A stretch of 64,000 nucleotides of DNA. Source: Micropterix aruncella. Its lineage: Eukaryota; Arthropoda; Insecta; Lepidoptera; Micropterigidae. The stretch lies in NCBI GenBank assembly GCA_944548615.1, contig OX155961.1:21160773-21224772 (forward strand), given 5' to 3'. Within the stretch, counting starts at the first letter, position 1. Each line of letters opens with the position of its first letter. A model generated the notes under the pieces. That model saw only the letters and a list, made by a program, of their open reading frames with translations. It was not told the origin of the DNA and did not search any database. Below are positions 46,771-56,880 of this stretch, in pieces. The translations under genes were made by a program, and so were the position numbers.

Positions 46771-47429
46771 CAACCGTAATTCTCTACTTCCAGGAACTCC
46801 AACTCCAACACTAGCACTACACGACACAACTCCCTCCATAAATTCATCGGATTACCACGCTTTTTCACAAAAACTATTCTTCTTCTTCTCCTTCAAATAA
46901 GGACCCACTGTTACCTCATAGGCTATTGCTAAAATTGCCTAGTCACTGTACTTATTACAAAAAATATCTAGGTACCAGCAGTGCCGGTTTAAGCACTACC
47001 AGCACCCTGGCCGAGATTTCTACGGCGCCCCCTATCTGTCATTCTAGACCATACGAAAAAAAGGCATGGGATATACTGAAATAACCATTTCTTAAAAAAA
47101 AGTAATAAATTTTACTTTTCTAGCCTTTCTATCGGCGAACTCTTTTATTACGATACAAAAGTCTATGTTTTTCGCAATTTCGTTTTCGATTAACAAAGTC
47201 GCTAAGTTTGTCAATCTAGATTGAGATATTGTCAATCGCAGATAGGTTTTTATTAGTTTAAGCCAAAATTCCTTTCCCCACTAGCAACCGTTACAGGTGT
47301 AGTGATCAATATTAGCAATGCTATCCATACATTTAGATACAGTTCCTTTAAGTTGCAATCTTTGATAAAATCTAAAATAGAGACAGGAGTAACATTATAA
47401 AATCGAAGACTATCGCGGTTGTTTGACAT

Positions 47430-47881
47430 TATAAATAGGATAGAAACGAATTTACCGCGCGAAATTTGTAGCACCCGACGTTTCGGTGACGTTGCAGCCG
47501 CCGTTGTCCAGGGTCCTCTGTCCTCTGTCTACTCTGTCTACCCTGGACAACGGCGGCTGCAACGTCACCGATACGTCGGGTGCTACAAATTTCACGCGGT
47601 AAATTAGTTTTCTATCCTATTTATAATTATTATATAGTAGTGAAAGAATATGCAAATTTCTCCGGTCCCGAAGCCATTGCAGTTTTACTCAGTACTGGGA
47701 AACATGGTAATACTTCCGCAGATTGACAATGTACCTTATGCAAACGTTCTGCAGACGCTCAAGCTTAGACTGGACAACGGCGGCTACCCTGAGTCTACCC
47801 TGGACAGCGGCGGCTGCAACGTCACCGAAACGTCGGGTGCTACAAATTTCACGCGGTAAATTCGTTTATATCCTATTTATA
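47430..47881. mobile_element. Three-armed foldback repeat inserted in hAT 1
   Basis: Left arm 47430-47514 (TATAAATAGGATAG...CCAGGGT) is inverted at 47540-47625, with about 85 bp and few mismatches around a 25-base spacer of CTCTGT repeats. A third arm, in the same direction as the second, is at 47797-47881 and ends in the same CCTATTTATA. Between arms 2 and 3 sits a 129-bp scrap of LINE element B. The outer ends (TATAAATAGG and CCTATTTATA) form terminal inverted repeats. No clear target duplication. Confidence 0.75.
47638..47766 (+). repeat. Captured piece of non-LTR element B
   Basis: Matches 38042-38172 at roughly 90 percent or better by eye, from AGAATATGCAAATTTCTCCG to CAGACGCTCAAGCTTA, with an 8-base deletion. 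The plus strand here is antisense to the RT. Confidence 0.85.
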
Positions 47882-48343
47882 GGAGTAAAATTATCCGATC
47901 AGGCAAAAAAGATTTCAGGCTTATGAGTTCATCACACAACATATCTATATCTGATGTAGAGTCTACAGTTAATTTCAATTGAAGATCACCACATGGTCTG
48001 AGGTCTGGATTTTCCGAAATCTTTTCTATTTTGTACAAAAGAGGCCAAGATTCGTAGTAGTCATTTAACTGTTCAAATATTTCATTTAGTGAAATTAAGG
48101 TAGTGTCCAAAAGACAGTTGAAAAACTCAACTTCAAATTTCTTTTCTGGAGATGTAATAGGCTCATCGTGGGCAGTTTCACAAGCTTGGCGTTTAATATG
48201 TCGAATTCTCGATGTGGCTTTAAACACAGGTTCAATTTCAAGTTCTTCAGCCAACTACTTCGCAGTTAAATTGGCGCTTTTAAATCCTGTATTTCTATAT
48301 TCTTCCAAGAAAGCGCAGCATTTTGTCAACATTTCTGTGTATT

Positions 48344-48926
48344 TACCTATCCGACGGCCTCCACGCATGAAGTGCGAGCCTGGGTAGGACTCTGGCCTTA
48401 TGGTCAGTTTCCCCTGGGAATCAAACTTCTGGCGCTCCTGGACGGTCTGCGCACCGTGCGGCGTAAGCCAATCGACTGTGCACTCTGACTAACAGTCGGG
48501 GAGTCTGGAAGCAGTACTGTTTCCTATAGAGCTGGGGTGGTTGCGGACCTTACGGCGACTGCTCTTGAAACGACCATCGGCTATCCGATCCTGGGTGAAC
48601 AGCCGGGCAAAGGACGCTGTGGTCCGCGATAGATTCGGTAAACACCGTTTCACCGCTTCGTAAGGGAGAGGACCGCGCGGGCGACCTCGAACTCGTAACC
48701 AATCGAGAGACCGGAGTAATCTGGTCACAATTGGAAGTAAGGGCGTGAGTGTCGGCCCGCCAGGTAACATTCCTGGCTATCTCGCGGTTAAGGCGTTGGC
48801 CTCTTACGGGCTTGTGACGTAGCGAGATGGTGGACTGTTTTGTCCCCAAGTCTTCTACGCTCACTCCTGGGAGATAGAACGACTAATCGTTAAAACTTCC
48901 TGAGGTGACGGGCTCGCCCGCTGTAG
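48344..48926 (-). mobile_element. R2-like element 5' region (family X), minus strand
   Basis: On the minus strand it begins CTACAGCGGGCGAGCCCGTC and continues to GACGAGCCCG-rich sequence. About 250 bases match 58673-58436 (same start, GAACGACTAATCGTTAAAAC-type block in complement, GAGTTCGAGGTCGC). Beyond that it matches the plus-strand fragment at 9058-9400. Frames are short and mixed. This is probably leader or early coding sequence. Confidence 0.6.
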
Positions 48927-49301
48927 AGGTAGTCAGAAGTCAGTTTTTGCGTCGCCAAAGTTAAAGTTGTATTTTTTTATAAACCGCTTAATTGCTTAAA
49001 TTTTGCCACAATTCACAAAAATATTAATACTTCATGTCAACACGTTGAAAGTCACAATAAAACTGGTCTCATTATTTGAGTAAGACCGAATTCAGGTAGA
49101 AAAAAATAAAGGTGGGGGTAATTAGTTCTTAGAACTAATTTATACCTGCACTAGCCCTTTCTAATAGGTGGAAAGATTTCAGTGCTCGCTACTGTAGTTA
49201 TGCGGTAACATAGCATAGGATGCAAACGGGTGTATGCAATTGATAACCCCAAGGGTAGTCGGTAAGAAACCACTGACCGCTTCCATCCCACAGGCCACAA
49301 T
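48927..49301. other. No supported gene
   Basis: Short gap between the family X fragment and hAT 2. The last 100 bases (49200-49301) include GATAACCCCAAGGGTAGTCG and flank the hAT target duplication. Nothing recognisable. Confidence 0.5.
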
Positions 49302-49486
49302 GATGGACCCAGTGGCGGCGCTAGACCACACTTGGACGTCGGCGAAATTAGGTTCGCGAGGCCTTTTTTATTTCCCAGTCAAAAAGAAAACGTTATATTA
49401 CATGAGGCGAGTTATAGTGAAACTAATGTATGAGTAAACGAGTTTCATTGCTAATCAAATGATGTTAAAAATTACACAAATAGAAA

Positions 49487-50290
49487 TTAAAATAGACGAA
49501 CTTTTCGGCTTTTGGCCTCACTGAACTTTTTCAGGATTATGTCATACCTAATACTAGCCGCTATTTCAGCTTCAATTGATAGAATTGATAACGCAGATAG
49601 TCTCTCTTGGGTCATCGTGGTTCTCAAGTAGGTCTTAATCAATTTTAACTTTGAGAAGCTTCTCTCAGCGGAAGCTGTACTGACGGGAACTGTGAGCACG
49701 ATTCTAATTGCTATGCAAACATTTGAATATATTTCTTCCAAATTATTTTCTCAAATGTATTGAATGAGTTATTTCGCGTCGTTGACAGAGTCAAGTGAAT
49801 TCGCTTTTAAAACCTGCAGCTCTTCATATAGCTCGAAAAGCTGTATGTCACTGTTTTCGCCGTCGCCTTCCCGCAGTATTGTACCTAAATCATTACATTG
49901 CTTGAGAACGTCCTCTTTTGATATCGATTCAAATAACTGATATCATAAATGAAAACAAATTGTTCAAAATATTCATTGAGCGCTTTAAATCGACATTCGG
50001 TGTCGACTATAATAGCATCTATCATTGTGTTAAAAAAAGTTAACTCTGTAATGCATTTCAAAAGATTGAATAGGTTCATCAATATGTTCATAATCGAACA
50101 TTCGTTTTTTCCTGGCTGTTCTTTTTTCTTTAAATTGACACTGAATTTCGAAAGTACTTTTCTCCACAAACAATCGAGCTTGTGAATACTATTGTCAAAT
50201 CCTGTATTACGGAATTCTTGAATCCAGCTACAAAATAAACGTAAAGTATCGATAGCGACTTTCAAGTTGGCTTGAACCGATTGCCATAGT
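49487..50290 (-). pseudogene. hAT transposase fragment (ZMYM1-like)
   Basis: The upstream frame (50265-49885) reads FCSWIQEFRNTGFDNSIH and TFFNTMIDAIIVDTECRF, the middle of the transposase. After a shift, 49741-49487 reads MEEIYSNVCIAIRIVLTVPV, then STASAERSFSKLKLIKTYLR and MTQERLSALSILSIE, a textbook hAT dimerisation domain. The N-terminal zinc finger and most of the catalytic core are missing. This half is better preserved than the one in hAT 1. Confidence 0.85.
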
Positions 50291-50443
50291 TTACTTATAT
50301 TGAACGCGAACTTTCATAGTGTTGCCAGAGGACTCTGGATAATACCCCCCTAGAGTACTACTCACTTACATCACTCACGCAAGTGTATGAAAATAAATAA
50401 GAATAAATAAATAAATTTTAAATAATTTGTAAAACTTTTGCGA

Positions 50444-50489
50444 GGCGACGTCGGCGACGTCGGCGGTCGCCGACGTCGCCGACGTCGCC
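50444..50489. repeat. Perfect CG-rich palindrome near the hAT 2 end
   Basis: 22-base arms 50444-50465 and 50468-50489 around GT, built from GGCGACGTC units. It lies 20 bases inside the right TIR. Confidence 0.95.
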
Positions 50490-50879
50490 GACGCCTAGCG
50501 CCGCCACTGGATGGACCGCATCATATTATTTTTTTTTTTAATTTTATTTGTTACAACTTGGTACAGAGTTAACAGTGAGATCGTACAGATATGATTTGTA
50601 ATTATTTATATAAGTAATAAGAAAATGAATACATCCCATACGATCATTCTAGACGAATGCCCAACTAGACCGAACAGCCTGTATCTGGGCATACGAAATA
50701 TATAGCCTTTGTTTTTGGAGTAGTAGTGACGTTTGAGTAGTACTGACTAATAGACTACTTTCAATACTAACACTAAGATAATGAATAAAGAAATAAAATA
50801 TAAGAAAATAACTGAAAAAAAGAAAATTAAGAAATAAAATGGCATAAAATAGTAAACATATTAATACAAATATATATAA

Positions 50880-50966
50880 TAAAGGGTTAGTAACATACAT
50901 ATATACACATATACACATACAAACATATATACATACATATATAATAATACACACACACACACATAT
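50880..50966. repeat. CATA/CACA alternating tract in a LINE 3' region
   Basis: Purine-pyrimidine alternating ACATATATACACATATACAC-type sequence. It lies directly after the stop codon of element D (minus sense). Confidence 0.85.
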
Positions 50967-50967
50967 T

Positions 50968-53796
50968 TTAAATTATTGTATGAAGCAATTCATTTTCAGT
51001 CTTTGTACGACCTACTTCGTAAAGGAGCCATTTTTTTACTTTTATCTTAAATTGGTGTATATTTTGAACATTTTTTACTGACTCTTCTAAAGTATTAAAA
51101 ATTTTTGGGGCGATGAAATACAACTGTCTTTGGGCAAAGGTTGTATGTACGTGAGGAATTACATAGTTCGTCCCTTCAGCCATTCTAGTTGGTCTTTGCT
51201 GCTGGCTTCGGGAACGTTTCTCTAAGGTCTTGTAAAAATGTATTAGGCATTGTTTCACGAACAACTGACGAATATCCAAAACACTTGCTTCGCTGAACAG
51301 CAGGTCAGAGTCATGGCGGGGATGTTTTCTGTAAGTAACCCTCAATAATAATTTCTGGGCTTTAACCAGTGGTTCAAGTACTTGTTTCGTACAGGCCCCC
51401 CATGCAATGATACCGTGCATCCATAAGCTTTGGCAAAGCGCCGTGTACACAATTTTTAACGTCGGTTTTGCCAGAATATTACGTAGCTCACGAAAGACGT
51501 ATACTAACTTTCGAGTGCGTGATGTAAGTTCATTTAGTTGGTTCTTCCAGGTTAACTTGGAATCAATGGTCAAACCAAGATACCTAATCTCGCCTACTTT
51601 ATGAACGATCGGGCAGGCGCAGTTGGGTGGCTTAGGGCAGTTGATAGAGTGAACCTTTAGTTGGAATTCGCTTGTTGTAACGTCTGATCGCAATCCAAAT
51701 GAGACCATTTTAGTCTTTGAAGCATTCAGCGTCAGCACGTGTCTATCTAGCCAACCTTTCACAATGTCTAGATTCATCTGCGATTTTTCGAAAGCTTCTT
51801 TCCATGAATTGGCTACCGTCAGCAGGACAGTGTCATCTGCAAAAGAGACGATCCGTGTGTTGTCCCCGAGTGGCAGGTCACATATCTCGTTGACGTACAA
51901 TAGGAAGAGGACCGGGCCGAGGACACTGCCTTGGGGAATGCCATATCGAACTTTTGCATTATCACTTTCGATTCCATCGATTACCGTGATCTGCGATCTG
52001 TCCTCTAGGTAATTTTTGAACCACTGATTCTCCTTGCCAGTTATGCCGTAACTCAATAGTTTACGTTGTAAAATGTTATGACATACAGTATCAAATGCCT
52101 TAGACAAGTCGAGGAACGTAGCGATGGGTTTCTTGCCATTATCGATGTTTTTTGCTATATATTCAGTTACAGAATTAATCGCATCGTTGGTTCCTCGACC
52201 CTGCCTAAAGCCGTACTGATTGTTGGAGAGCAATTTTGCCGACTCAATATATGATACAAGCCGAGATTTAGCAATTTTTTCTATAATTTTCGAGGTGATA
52301 CTTAGCAAGGAGATTGGTCTATAGTTGGTAATACTGTCAGTGCTCCCTGATTTATGTATAGGCCGTACCTTGGCTGATTTAAGGCAATTCGGAAAGACAC
52401 CCGTAATAAAGCTTTGGTTTATTATGTGAGCTATGGGCTCTGAGACGTAGTCAATAGCAATCTTAAGCAAATCTCCATCGATTCCATCATAACCAGGAGC
52501 ACAGTTAGATTTTAAGCTTCTAATTGTTTTACTGACCTCGTCAATATTAGTTGGAGTGAATTTAAATAAAGACGGTTTTTTCTGCGTAATATCGATGGCG
52601 TCCGCCAACGCGGTCTCAGTACTATTCAGATTCTTAAGAATATGGCCTGCTAGGTTTTCTCCAATAGTGACAAAATATTTATTGATGTAATTTAAGGTTT
52701 CTTTAGGATGTTGATCAATCGTTTTTACTTCGTTGTTAATTTTAATTGAGTGTATTGGTCTCTGTTCACTTTTGCCATAAGCTATGTCCTTGATAATGTT
52801 CCATGTTTTTTTTGGATCTCCATTTACTTCCTTAAGCTTTTCTTTGTAGTAATTTTCCTTTGTCTTTTCAATGAGCCTTTTACATATATGACGGTATTTT
52901 TTATAATAAGTTAGGAGTTGTATGTCATTAGGATTGCATCTTATCATTTTATGAATTTTATCACGTTTCCTAAGACATGACAATAGTCTATCCGTTATCC
53001 AGGGTTTGATTTTAATTTTCGATCGACTAATTTTTGTTTTTTTTTCTGTAGACGCAAGTTTAATGGCAAGGGTAATGTTATTCAGGAAAAGTTCAGCTGC
53101 TAAGTTAGTATTGCAATTTTGAAGAACTGGATTCCAATCCATAGCTTTAATTGTTTCTAAAAAGAGTTCTTTATTAGTTATTTTTTTGATAATATTTTTC
53201 TTTAAAGTTTTATTCATGTTTTTAGATATACATATACCAATGGCAAAGTGGTCAGTAATACATGCTTCATAAATAAAAGATTTCACCTGAAGTTTCGACT
53301 TTACCATGAAATGGTCAATACAGCTAATATGGCACCCATCAATTCTGGTTGGCTTATCAATAGCGGAGTAAAGACCATGGTGAGCCATCATGTCCAGATA
53401 GTCATCTGCTTGCCGGTGTTTTTCATTTATGATATTTATATTTAAGTCTCCGGTTACGATGAGATTAGACTCACTAGTATACAATTCTAATAGCCTATCT
53501 AATGATAGCAAAAAACGTGTTAAATTAGGATAACTCGGAGATCTATATATTGCGAATATGTTAATGCGTCCATCTAGCAGCAGATGAAGGCAGTTGGATT
53601 CGTCAACCATTTTTTCCGTTACTACCCCCTGCAGTTTAGATTTTACATAGATAATTACGCCATCATTCTGTAACCTAATGCCATTAGAAAAATAAGAAGT
53701 GAACCCGTTTATGATTTTTGGAGTGTACATATCATTAATCCAGCATTCGGTCAATATTAAAACGTCGAAAAGGTAGTCGAAACTATGCAAAAGCTT
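50968..53796 (-). CDS. Endonuclease-reverse transcriptase of element D, 940+ codons open
   Basis: The first plausible start-like codon is TTG at 53790; the true start was upstream and is lost. Endonuclease: DVLILTECWI (catalytic Glu near codon 15), AIYRSPSYPNLTRF, IVTGDLNINI, CITDHFAIGI (catalytic His). Linker: ISRSKIKIKPWITDRLL. RT: APGYDGIDGDLLK, YRPISLLSITSKI, FLDLSKAFDTV (first Asp), GIPQGSVLGPVLFLLYVNEI, and SFADDTVLLT with the two Asp at 51837-51832. The C-terminal module is SLWMHGIIAWGACTKQVLEP...VLDIRQLFV, ending TII and stop. The frame is fully open, so this is a young copy, but it lacks the endonuclease N-terminus and ORF1 and should not be autonomous. Clade: jockey superfamily, CR1-like. 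Confidence 0.9.
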   Translation of the reverse strand, partial: KLLHSFDYLFDVLILTECWINDMYTPKIINGFTSYFSNGIRLQNDGVIIYVKSKLQGVVTEKMVDESNCLHLLLDGRINIFAIYRSPSYPNLTRFLLSLDRLLELYTSESNLIVTGDLNINIINEKHRQADDYLDMMAHHGLYSAIDKPTRIDGCHISCIDHFMVKSKLQVKSFIYEACITDHFAIGICISKNMNKTLKKNIIKKITNKELFLETIKAMDWNPVLQNCNTNLAAELFLNNITLAIKLASTEKKTKISRSKIKIKPWITDRLLSCLRKRDKIHKMIRCNPNDIQLLTYYKKYRHICKRLIEKTKENYYKEKLKEVNGDPKKTWNIIKDIAYGKSEQRPIHSIKINNEVKTIDQHPKETLNYINKYFVTIGENLAGHILKNLNSTETALADAIDITQKKPSLFKFTPTNIDEVSKTIRSLKSNCAPGYDGIDGDLLKIAIDYVSEPIAHIINQSFITGVFPNCLKSAKVRPIHKSGSTDSITNYRPISLLSITSKIIEKIAKSRLVSYIESAKLLSNNQYGFRQGRGTNDAINSVTEYIAKNIDNGKKPIATFLDLSKAFDTVCHNILQRKLLSYGITGKENQWFKNYLEDRSQITVIDGIESDNAKVRYGIPQGSVLGPVLFLLYVNEICDLPLGDNTRIVSFADDTVLLTVANSWKEAFEKSQMNLDIVKGWLDRHVLTLNASKTKMVSFGLRSDVTTSEFQLKVHSINCPKPPNCACPIVHKVGEIRYLGLTIDSKLTWKNQLNELTSRTRKLVYVFRELRNILAKPTLKIVYTALCQSLWMHGIIAWGACTKQVLEPLVKAQKLLLRVTYRKHPRHDSDLLFSEASVLDIRQLFVKQCLIHFYKTLEKRSRSQQQRPTRMAEGTNYVIPHVHTTFAQRQLYFIAPKIFNTLEESVKNVQNIHQFKIKVKKWLLYEVGRTKTENELLHTII

Positions 53797-54611
53797 CTAC
53801 CTTTTATACTTACAATATTTACGTAGATGAGTAATTAAACATTCCTTACAAAAAACATATACTCATGACTCTTTATATTAGTATTTTAGTATATAGTATA
53901 AACATATACTCATATACTAATATACTGAACTCTTTAAAAGTGTAAAATATCAATGAACCGTTTTTTTAACTTAAGTAAAAATATATCATGGCGGGGATGA
54001 TTTAATATCTCTTGGCAATCATTCTTAATTCCCTTTTCTTAATAAGGTACGGAAGCTCCGGCGTGCGAGTCAAACTTGAGCTTAACCGGTTTATTATATA
54101 AAGCAACTTTGTGTAGCACTAAAAAGCTATGAACTTTCAACGTCACAAAATGCCATTACTTAATATAATATTATTTAGGTAGGTGAGTTCAAAACCCGAA
54201 GATAACTAATTGTTTTGAAATGTAAGGGCTTCACCGAAATAAAATGTAAGTGGTTTAGAAAGGTAGAAGGTTGGTTGGTTGGTACTAGATTATTACACTA
54301 ATTACTTGCGGTCTAATCACCTAATCGCTTCTACATTTCGGCCTAATTAAAAATTGTATTTTAAAAATTGTATTAGACAGTAGGTAACTTTCAAATGAAT
54401 TATAAGCTTGAAATTCTAGTTTTCGCGGTATTTCAGTTTTTTGTTTAATTTCAAATTGGTTTCTGACTTGGATTCTGACGACTCAGCTGCTGATACACAT
54501 AAAAGCTTCCTCGCTACTTTCCCCTTTTTTATAGGCGTTTAAATAATAATTTCAGCTAACATCGGCGAATCCAGAAAAAGATTGTATCATTAGAGTTTGT
54601 GTTTTATATTT
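53797..54611. other. No supported gene
   Basis: AT-rich. A short ATATACTCAT(A/G) repeat lies at about 53855-53925. Nothing else. Confidence 0.5.
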
Positions 54612-55075
54612 GACTAGTGGCGTTGCCCGTGTTATATCCGTGCTGAAATACCTATGTATACAAATTTTCATCGCTATCGGTTGAGTGATTTAGAAGTTGA
54701 TGGTCTGCAACTTTATCTAGTGTCGAGTTACAACAAAGTGGATAGTGCGAAAAATAATCCGGGTTTAAATACCTATGTATACCAATTTTCATTGACATTG
54801 GATGAACGGCATGGAAGTTGATATGCTGCAGCGCCATCTAGCTCATCGTGCTCAAATGCTTATGTATATACATTTTCATCACGATCGGTTGAACGGTATA
54901 GAAGTTGATGGGCCGCTGCGCTATCTATTGACGAGTTAAGACAAAGTGGATAGTGCGAAAATATAATCCGGGCTCAAATACCTAAGTAGGTATACCAATT
55001 TTCATAGCGATCGGATGAACGGTATGGAAGTTGATGTGCTGCAGCGCCATCTAGTGAGATTGCATTTAATATTAT
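54612..55075. repeat. Two-tier tandem repeat (about 208-bp dimer of 123 + 86)
   Basis: Landmark ATACCTATGTATAC..ATTTTCAT starts near 54647, 54770, 54856 and 54978. Spacings are about 123, 86 and 122, so units alternate long-short and the higher-order period is about 208. The long units contain GACAAAGTGGATAGTGCGAA, which the short units lack. All share GAAGTTGAT...CTGCAGCGCCATCTAG. Confidence 0.85.
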
Positions 55076-56252
55076 TCGATTCGGATCAAGACTATTTAGG
55101 TCAATCATATAAGGTGTTTAGACCCTTGAAGTTATGTGTGAAAGAGGTCCCGACTTTTTGACGAAACTCGGTGTGCTGAATGACAGTCTTGAATAAGACG
55201 TCCGCGCGTCCGGTTGAACAGGCCAAGTGAGCGGAAGAGATACGAGTTCCTCAAATGTAACGGTTTCACAGGGCGAGGCGACGGCGATGATGATGACGCG
55301 CCCGATATCTCCCTCTCCCTTCCTCCGCACCCTCCCACTCTCTCCCGCGCCCACAACTCCCCGTAGCTTCATTCAGTATGACGATGCCTTTGTGACGTAG
55401 GCATTACGCAGCATTCGCAGCGTCCCCGGACCCTTCATTGCAAACGAAATTTAAATTAAAATTCTCTTTCCGATCAGAATATCAACTTTTGTGGAAGATG
55501 TTGAAGTTGTTTCTGAATTGACGTCTACTTTGGTTGTCTCATAAAACAATATTGCTCACGCCGAGATTGTGTTTCTTGCCAATGATTCACGGATTTACTT
55601 TTTAAATTGAATGTGGTATGGAAAAGTGGTAGATACCTTCTCACGACCAAGTTTAGCTAAAATGTTATTACTACACCTCGAGGACATGTATTGTAGATTC
55701 TCTCTGCCTATCTTTATGCGATTATCGTATCTATGTATGTATTATATTAGATGTAAGAATAATTATTTATGAATATTTGAACAAAAATACCTGTTTAATT
55801 TGGTATCTTCAAATTTTTTAAATTTTAGAATAAAGTAACTACCCCCATCCTTGTAATTATTAATTGTAAATACCATTGCAATAAAAAGTTTAAAAAAAAT
55901 ATTAAAATGAAATGAAAACCTAAGAGCGGGTATATCATGCTCTTTCGGCAGGCAATATACGATTTCTGTTGGTACCACCTCGATACAGGTTATTCCTAGT
56001 GAGGTGGTAAACCACAAACTATTATTTCTGAATCTCTTTCCGAGTTAGGTAAATTAAAAAACTGTTTAATTAATTATGAAATATTAGGCTAAGAGAATGT
56101 TTTTGTAATTAAATGTATTTTTTATGGACTTAAATAAAGAAAATAAATAAATAATTTAATATATAATTAACTAGGTTATGTACAGGCTGCTTTTCAAAGC
56201 TGTATTAATACATATGTTATATTTCTGTTGATAATTATTTCACTTCAGGTTT
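55076..56252. other. No supported gene
   Basis: 55190-55440 is GC-richer with CT runs; overlapping frames are compositional. 55760-56160 is AT-rich with a stretch around 55960-56010 (GGTACCACCTCGATACAGG) that I cannot place. Confidence 0.45.
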
Positions 56253-56499
56253 TAACCCCTCCTATGGCGCTATGGCGGGGTAAAAAATTCTGCCCGGGAT
56301 AGTTTTGCGCATAACTTTTAAACTACTATACGGATCGTAAAAAGAATAACTGCAAAATGATCGCATTGAAATTTGAAATATTATAACGTTACAACATTAT
56401 CTCGTAAAAGAATTAAGATAATAATGAATAAATATTACAGTTAGCACAGCGCGGAAAGCGTCTAACCAAAAATGGTTAGCTCACATAGGAAGGGTGAGA
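56253..56499 (-). mobile_element. Short TIR element A, copy 2
   Basis: Reverse complement of 2791-3028 with few differences, including a small duplication (CTATGGCG twice near 56262-56276). Ends ACCCCTCCTATGG (56255-56267) and CATAGGAAGGGT (56484-56495). No clear target duplication here. Its right side borders the decayed RT fragment. Confidence 0.8.
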
Positions 56500-56526
56500 A
56501 TTCAAATTTATCGAAATGTGCGCTTA

Positions 56527-56565
56527 ATTGGTGGATTTTCCATCTGTAGATGGAAATCCACCAAT
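56527..56565. repeat. Hairpin with a 17-bp stem
   Basis: ATTGGTGGATTT(T)CCATC pairs with GATGGAAATCCACCAAT around a TGTA loop, with one extra T as a bulge. Function unknown. Confidence 0.85.
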
Positions 56566-56880
56566 CGCCGACTTGAAGCACTCGGACTCAGCAGCCTAGA
56601 GGAGCGTCGACAACGAGGAGATAGATGAGACATATAAGATCCTCAATGATTACTACGACGTACCAAAGCTCAAGGAAATATTTATAAGGAATACCAATAC
56701 ACAGCTTAGAGGGCACTGCTTAAAGTTGAATAGTTCAGGATTTAATTCTAACCTGAGGAAACATTTCTTGGTGAACAGAGTTGTGGACTCTTGGAATGAA
56801 CTACTGCAGGAGGTCATTTGTGCTAAAAGTGTGAACGGATTTAAAAACCAACTGGACAAATATATATATATATATATAAA
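56566..56880 (+). pseudogene. LINE reverse transcriptase C-terminal fragment
   Basis: After LEALGLSSLEERR in one frame, another frame reads IDETYKILNDYYDV, NTQLRGHCLKLN, LRKHFLVNRVVDSWN and SVNGFKNQLDK. This is the common R.RGD...YK.L......TR.RGH..KL....LR..FFS.RVV..WN.LP..VV.A.S...FK..LD ending of insect and vertebrate LINE proteins. A short AT repeat follows. Only the C-terminus is present. Confidence 0.75.

Larger units (their letters stand above)
46979..48343 (-). mobile_element. hAT DNA transposon remnant 1, minus strand
   Basis: A hAT-like tip CAGTGCCGGTTTAAGC starts at 46979. The minus strand then carries transposase parts (47253-48343), interrupted by the foldback insert 47430-47881. 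The opposite end is lost where family X sequence begins at about 48344. An 8-bp duplication cannot be tested because one end is missing. Confidence 0.65.
47253..48343 (-). pseudogene. hAT transposase (ZMYM1-like), interrupted
   Basis: From high to low coordinate: CCAFLEEYRNTGFKSANL (about 48325-48270), a nonsense codon near 48255, and LAEELEIEPVF. FEVEFFNCLLDTTLISLNEIFEQL and SLKSFLPDRI follow. After the 452-bp insert come SILDFIKDCNLKELY and NVWIALLILITTPVTVASGE, the hAT C-terminal dimerisation block (usual ...IALRILLTIPVTVASAERSFSKLK). In the family the enzyme cuts and pastes DNA using an RNase H-like core. This copy lacks the N-terminus and is interrupted. Confidence 0.8.
49310..50509 (-). 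mobile_element. hAT DNA transposon 2, 1200 bp, with TIRs and 8-bp duplication
   Basis: CAGTGGCGGCGCTAG (49310-49324) is exactly inverted at the right end (CTAGCGCCGCCACTG, 50495-50509). GATGGACC directly abuts both sides (49302-49309 and 50510-50517), the 8-bp target duplication expected for hAT. Subterminal GACGTCGGCGA motifs occur at both ends, extended into a perfect palindrome on the right. The interior keeps only transposase fragments, so it is an internally deleted, non-autonomous copy. Confidence 0.92.
50527..53796 (-). mobile_element. 5'-truncated non-LTR retrotransposon D, minus strand
   Basis: Long ORF2 (53796-50968), 3' region with alternating CATA/TATA tracts (50966-50880), A-rich tail at about 50540-50527. 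ORF1 and the first 30 or so residues of the endonuclease are absent: an in-frame stop lies at 53797-53799 and no LINE sequence is seen above it. This is typical truncation during target-primed reverse transcription. It lies 10 bases from the hAT 2 duplication. Confidence 0.85.

Noticed and set aside
46286..46900. 204-codon plus-strand and 157-codon minus-strand Arg/Pro-rich frames
   Set aside because: Overlapping frames on both strands in GC-rich, stop-poor DNA. Low-complexity Arg, Ala and Pro runs with no domain.
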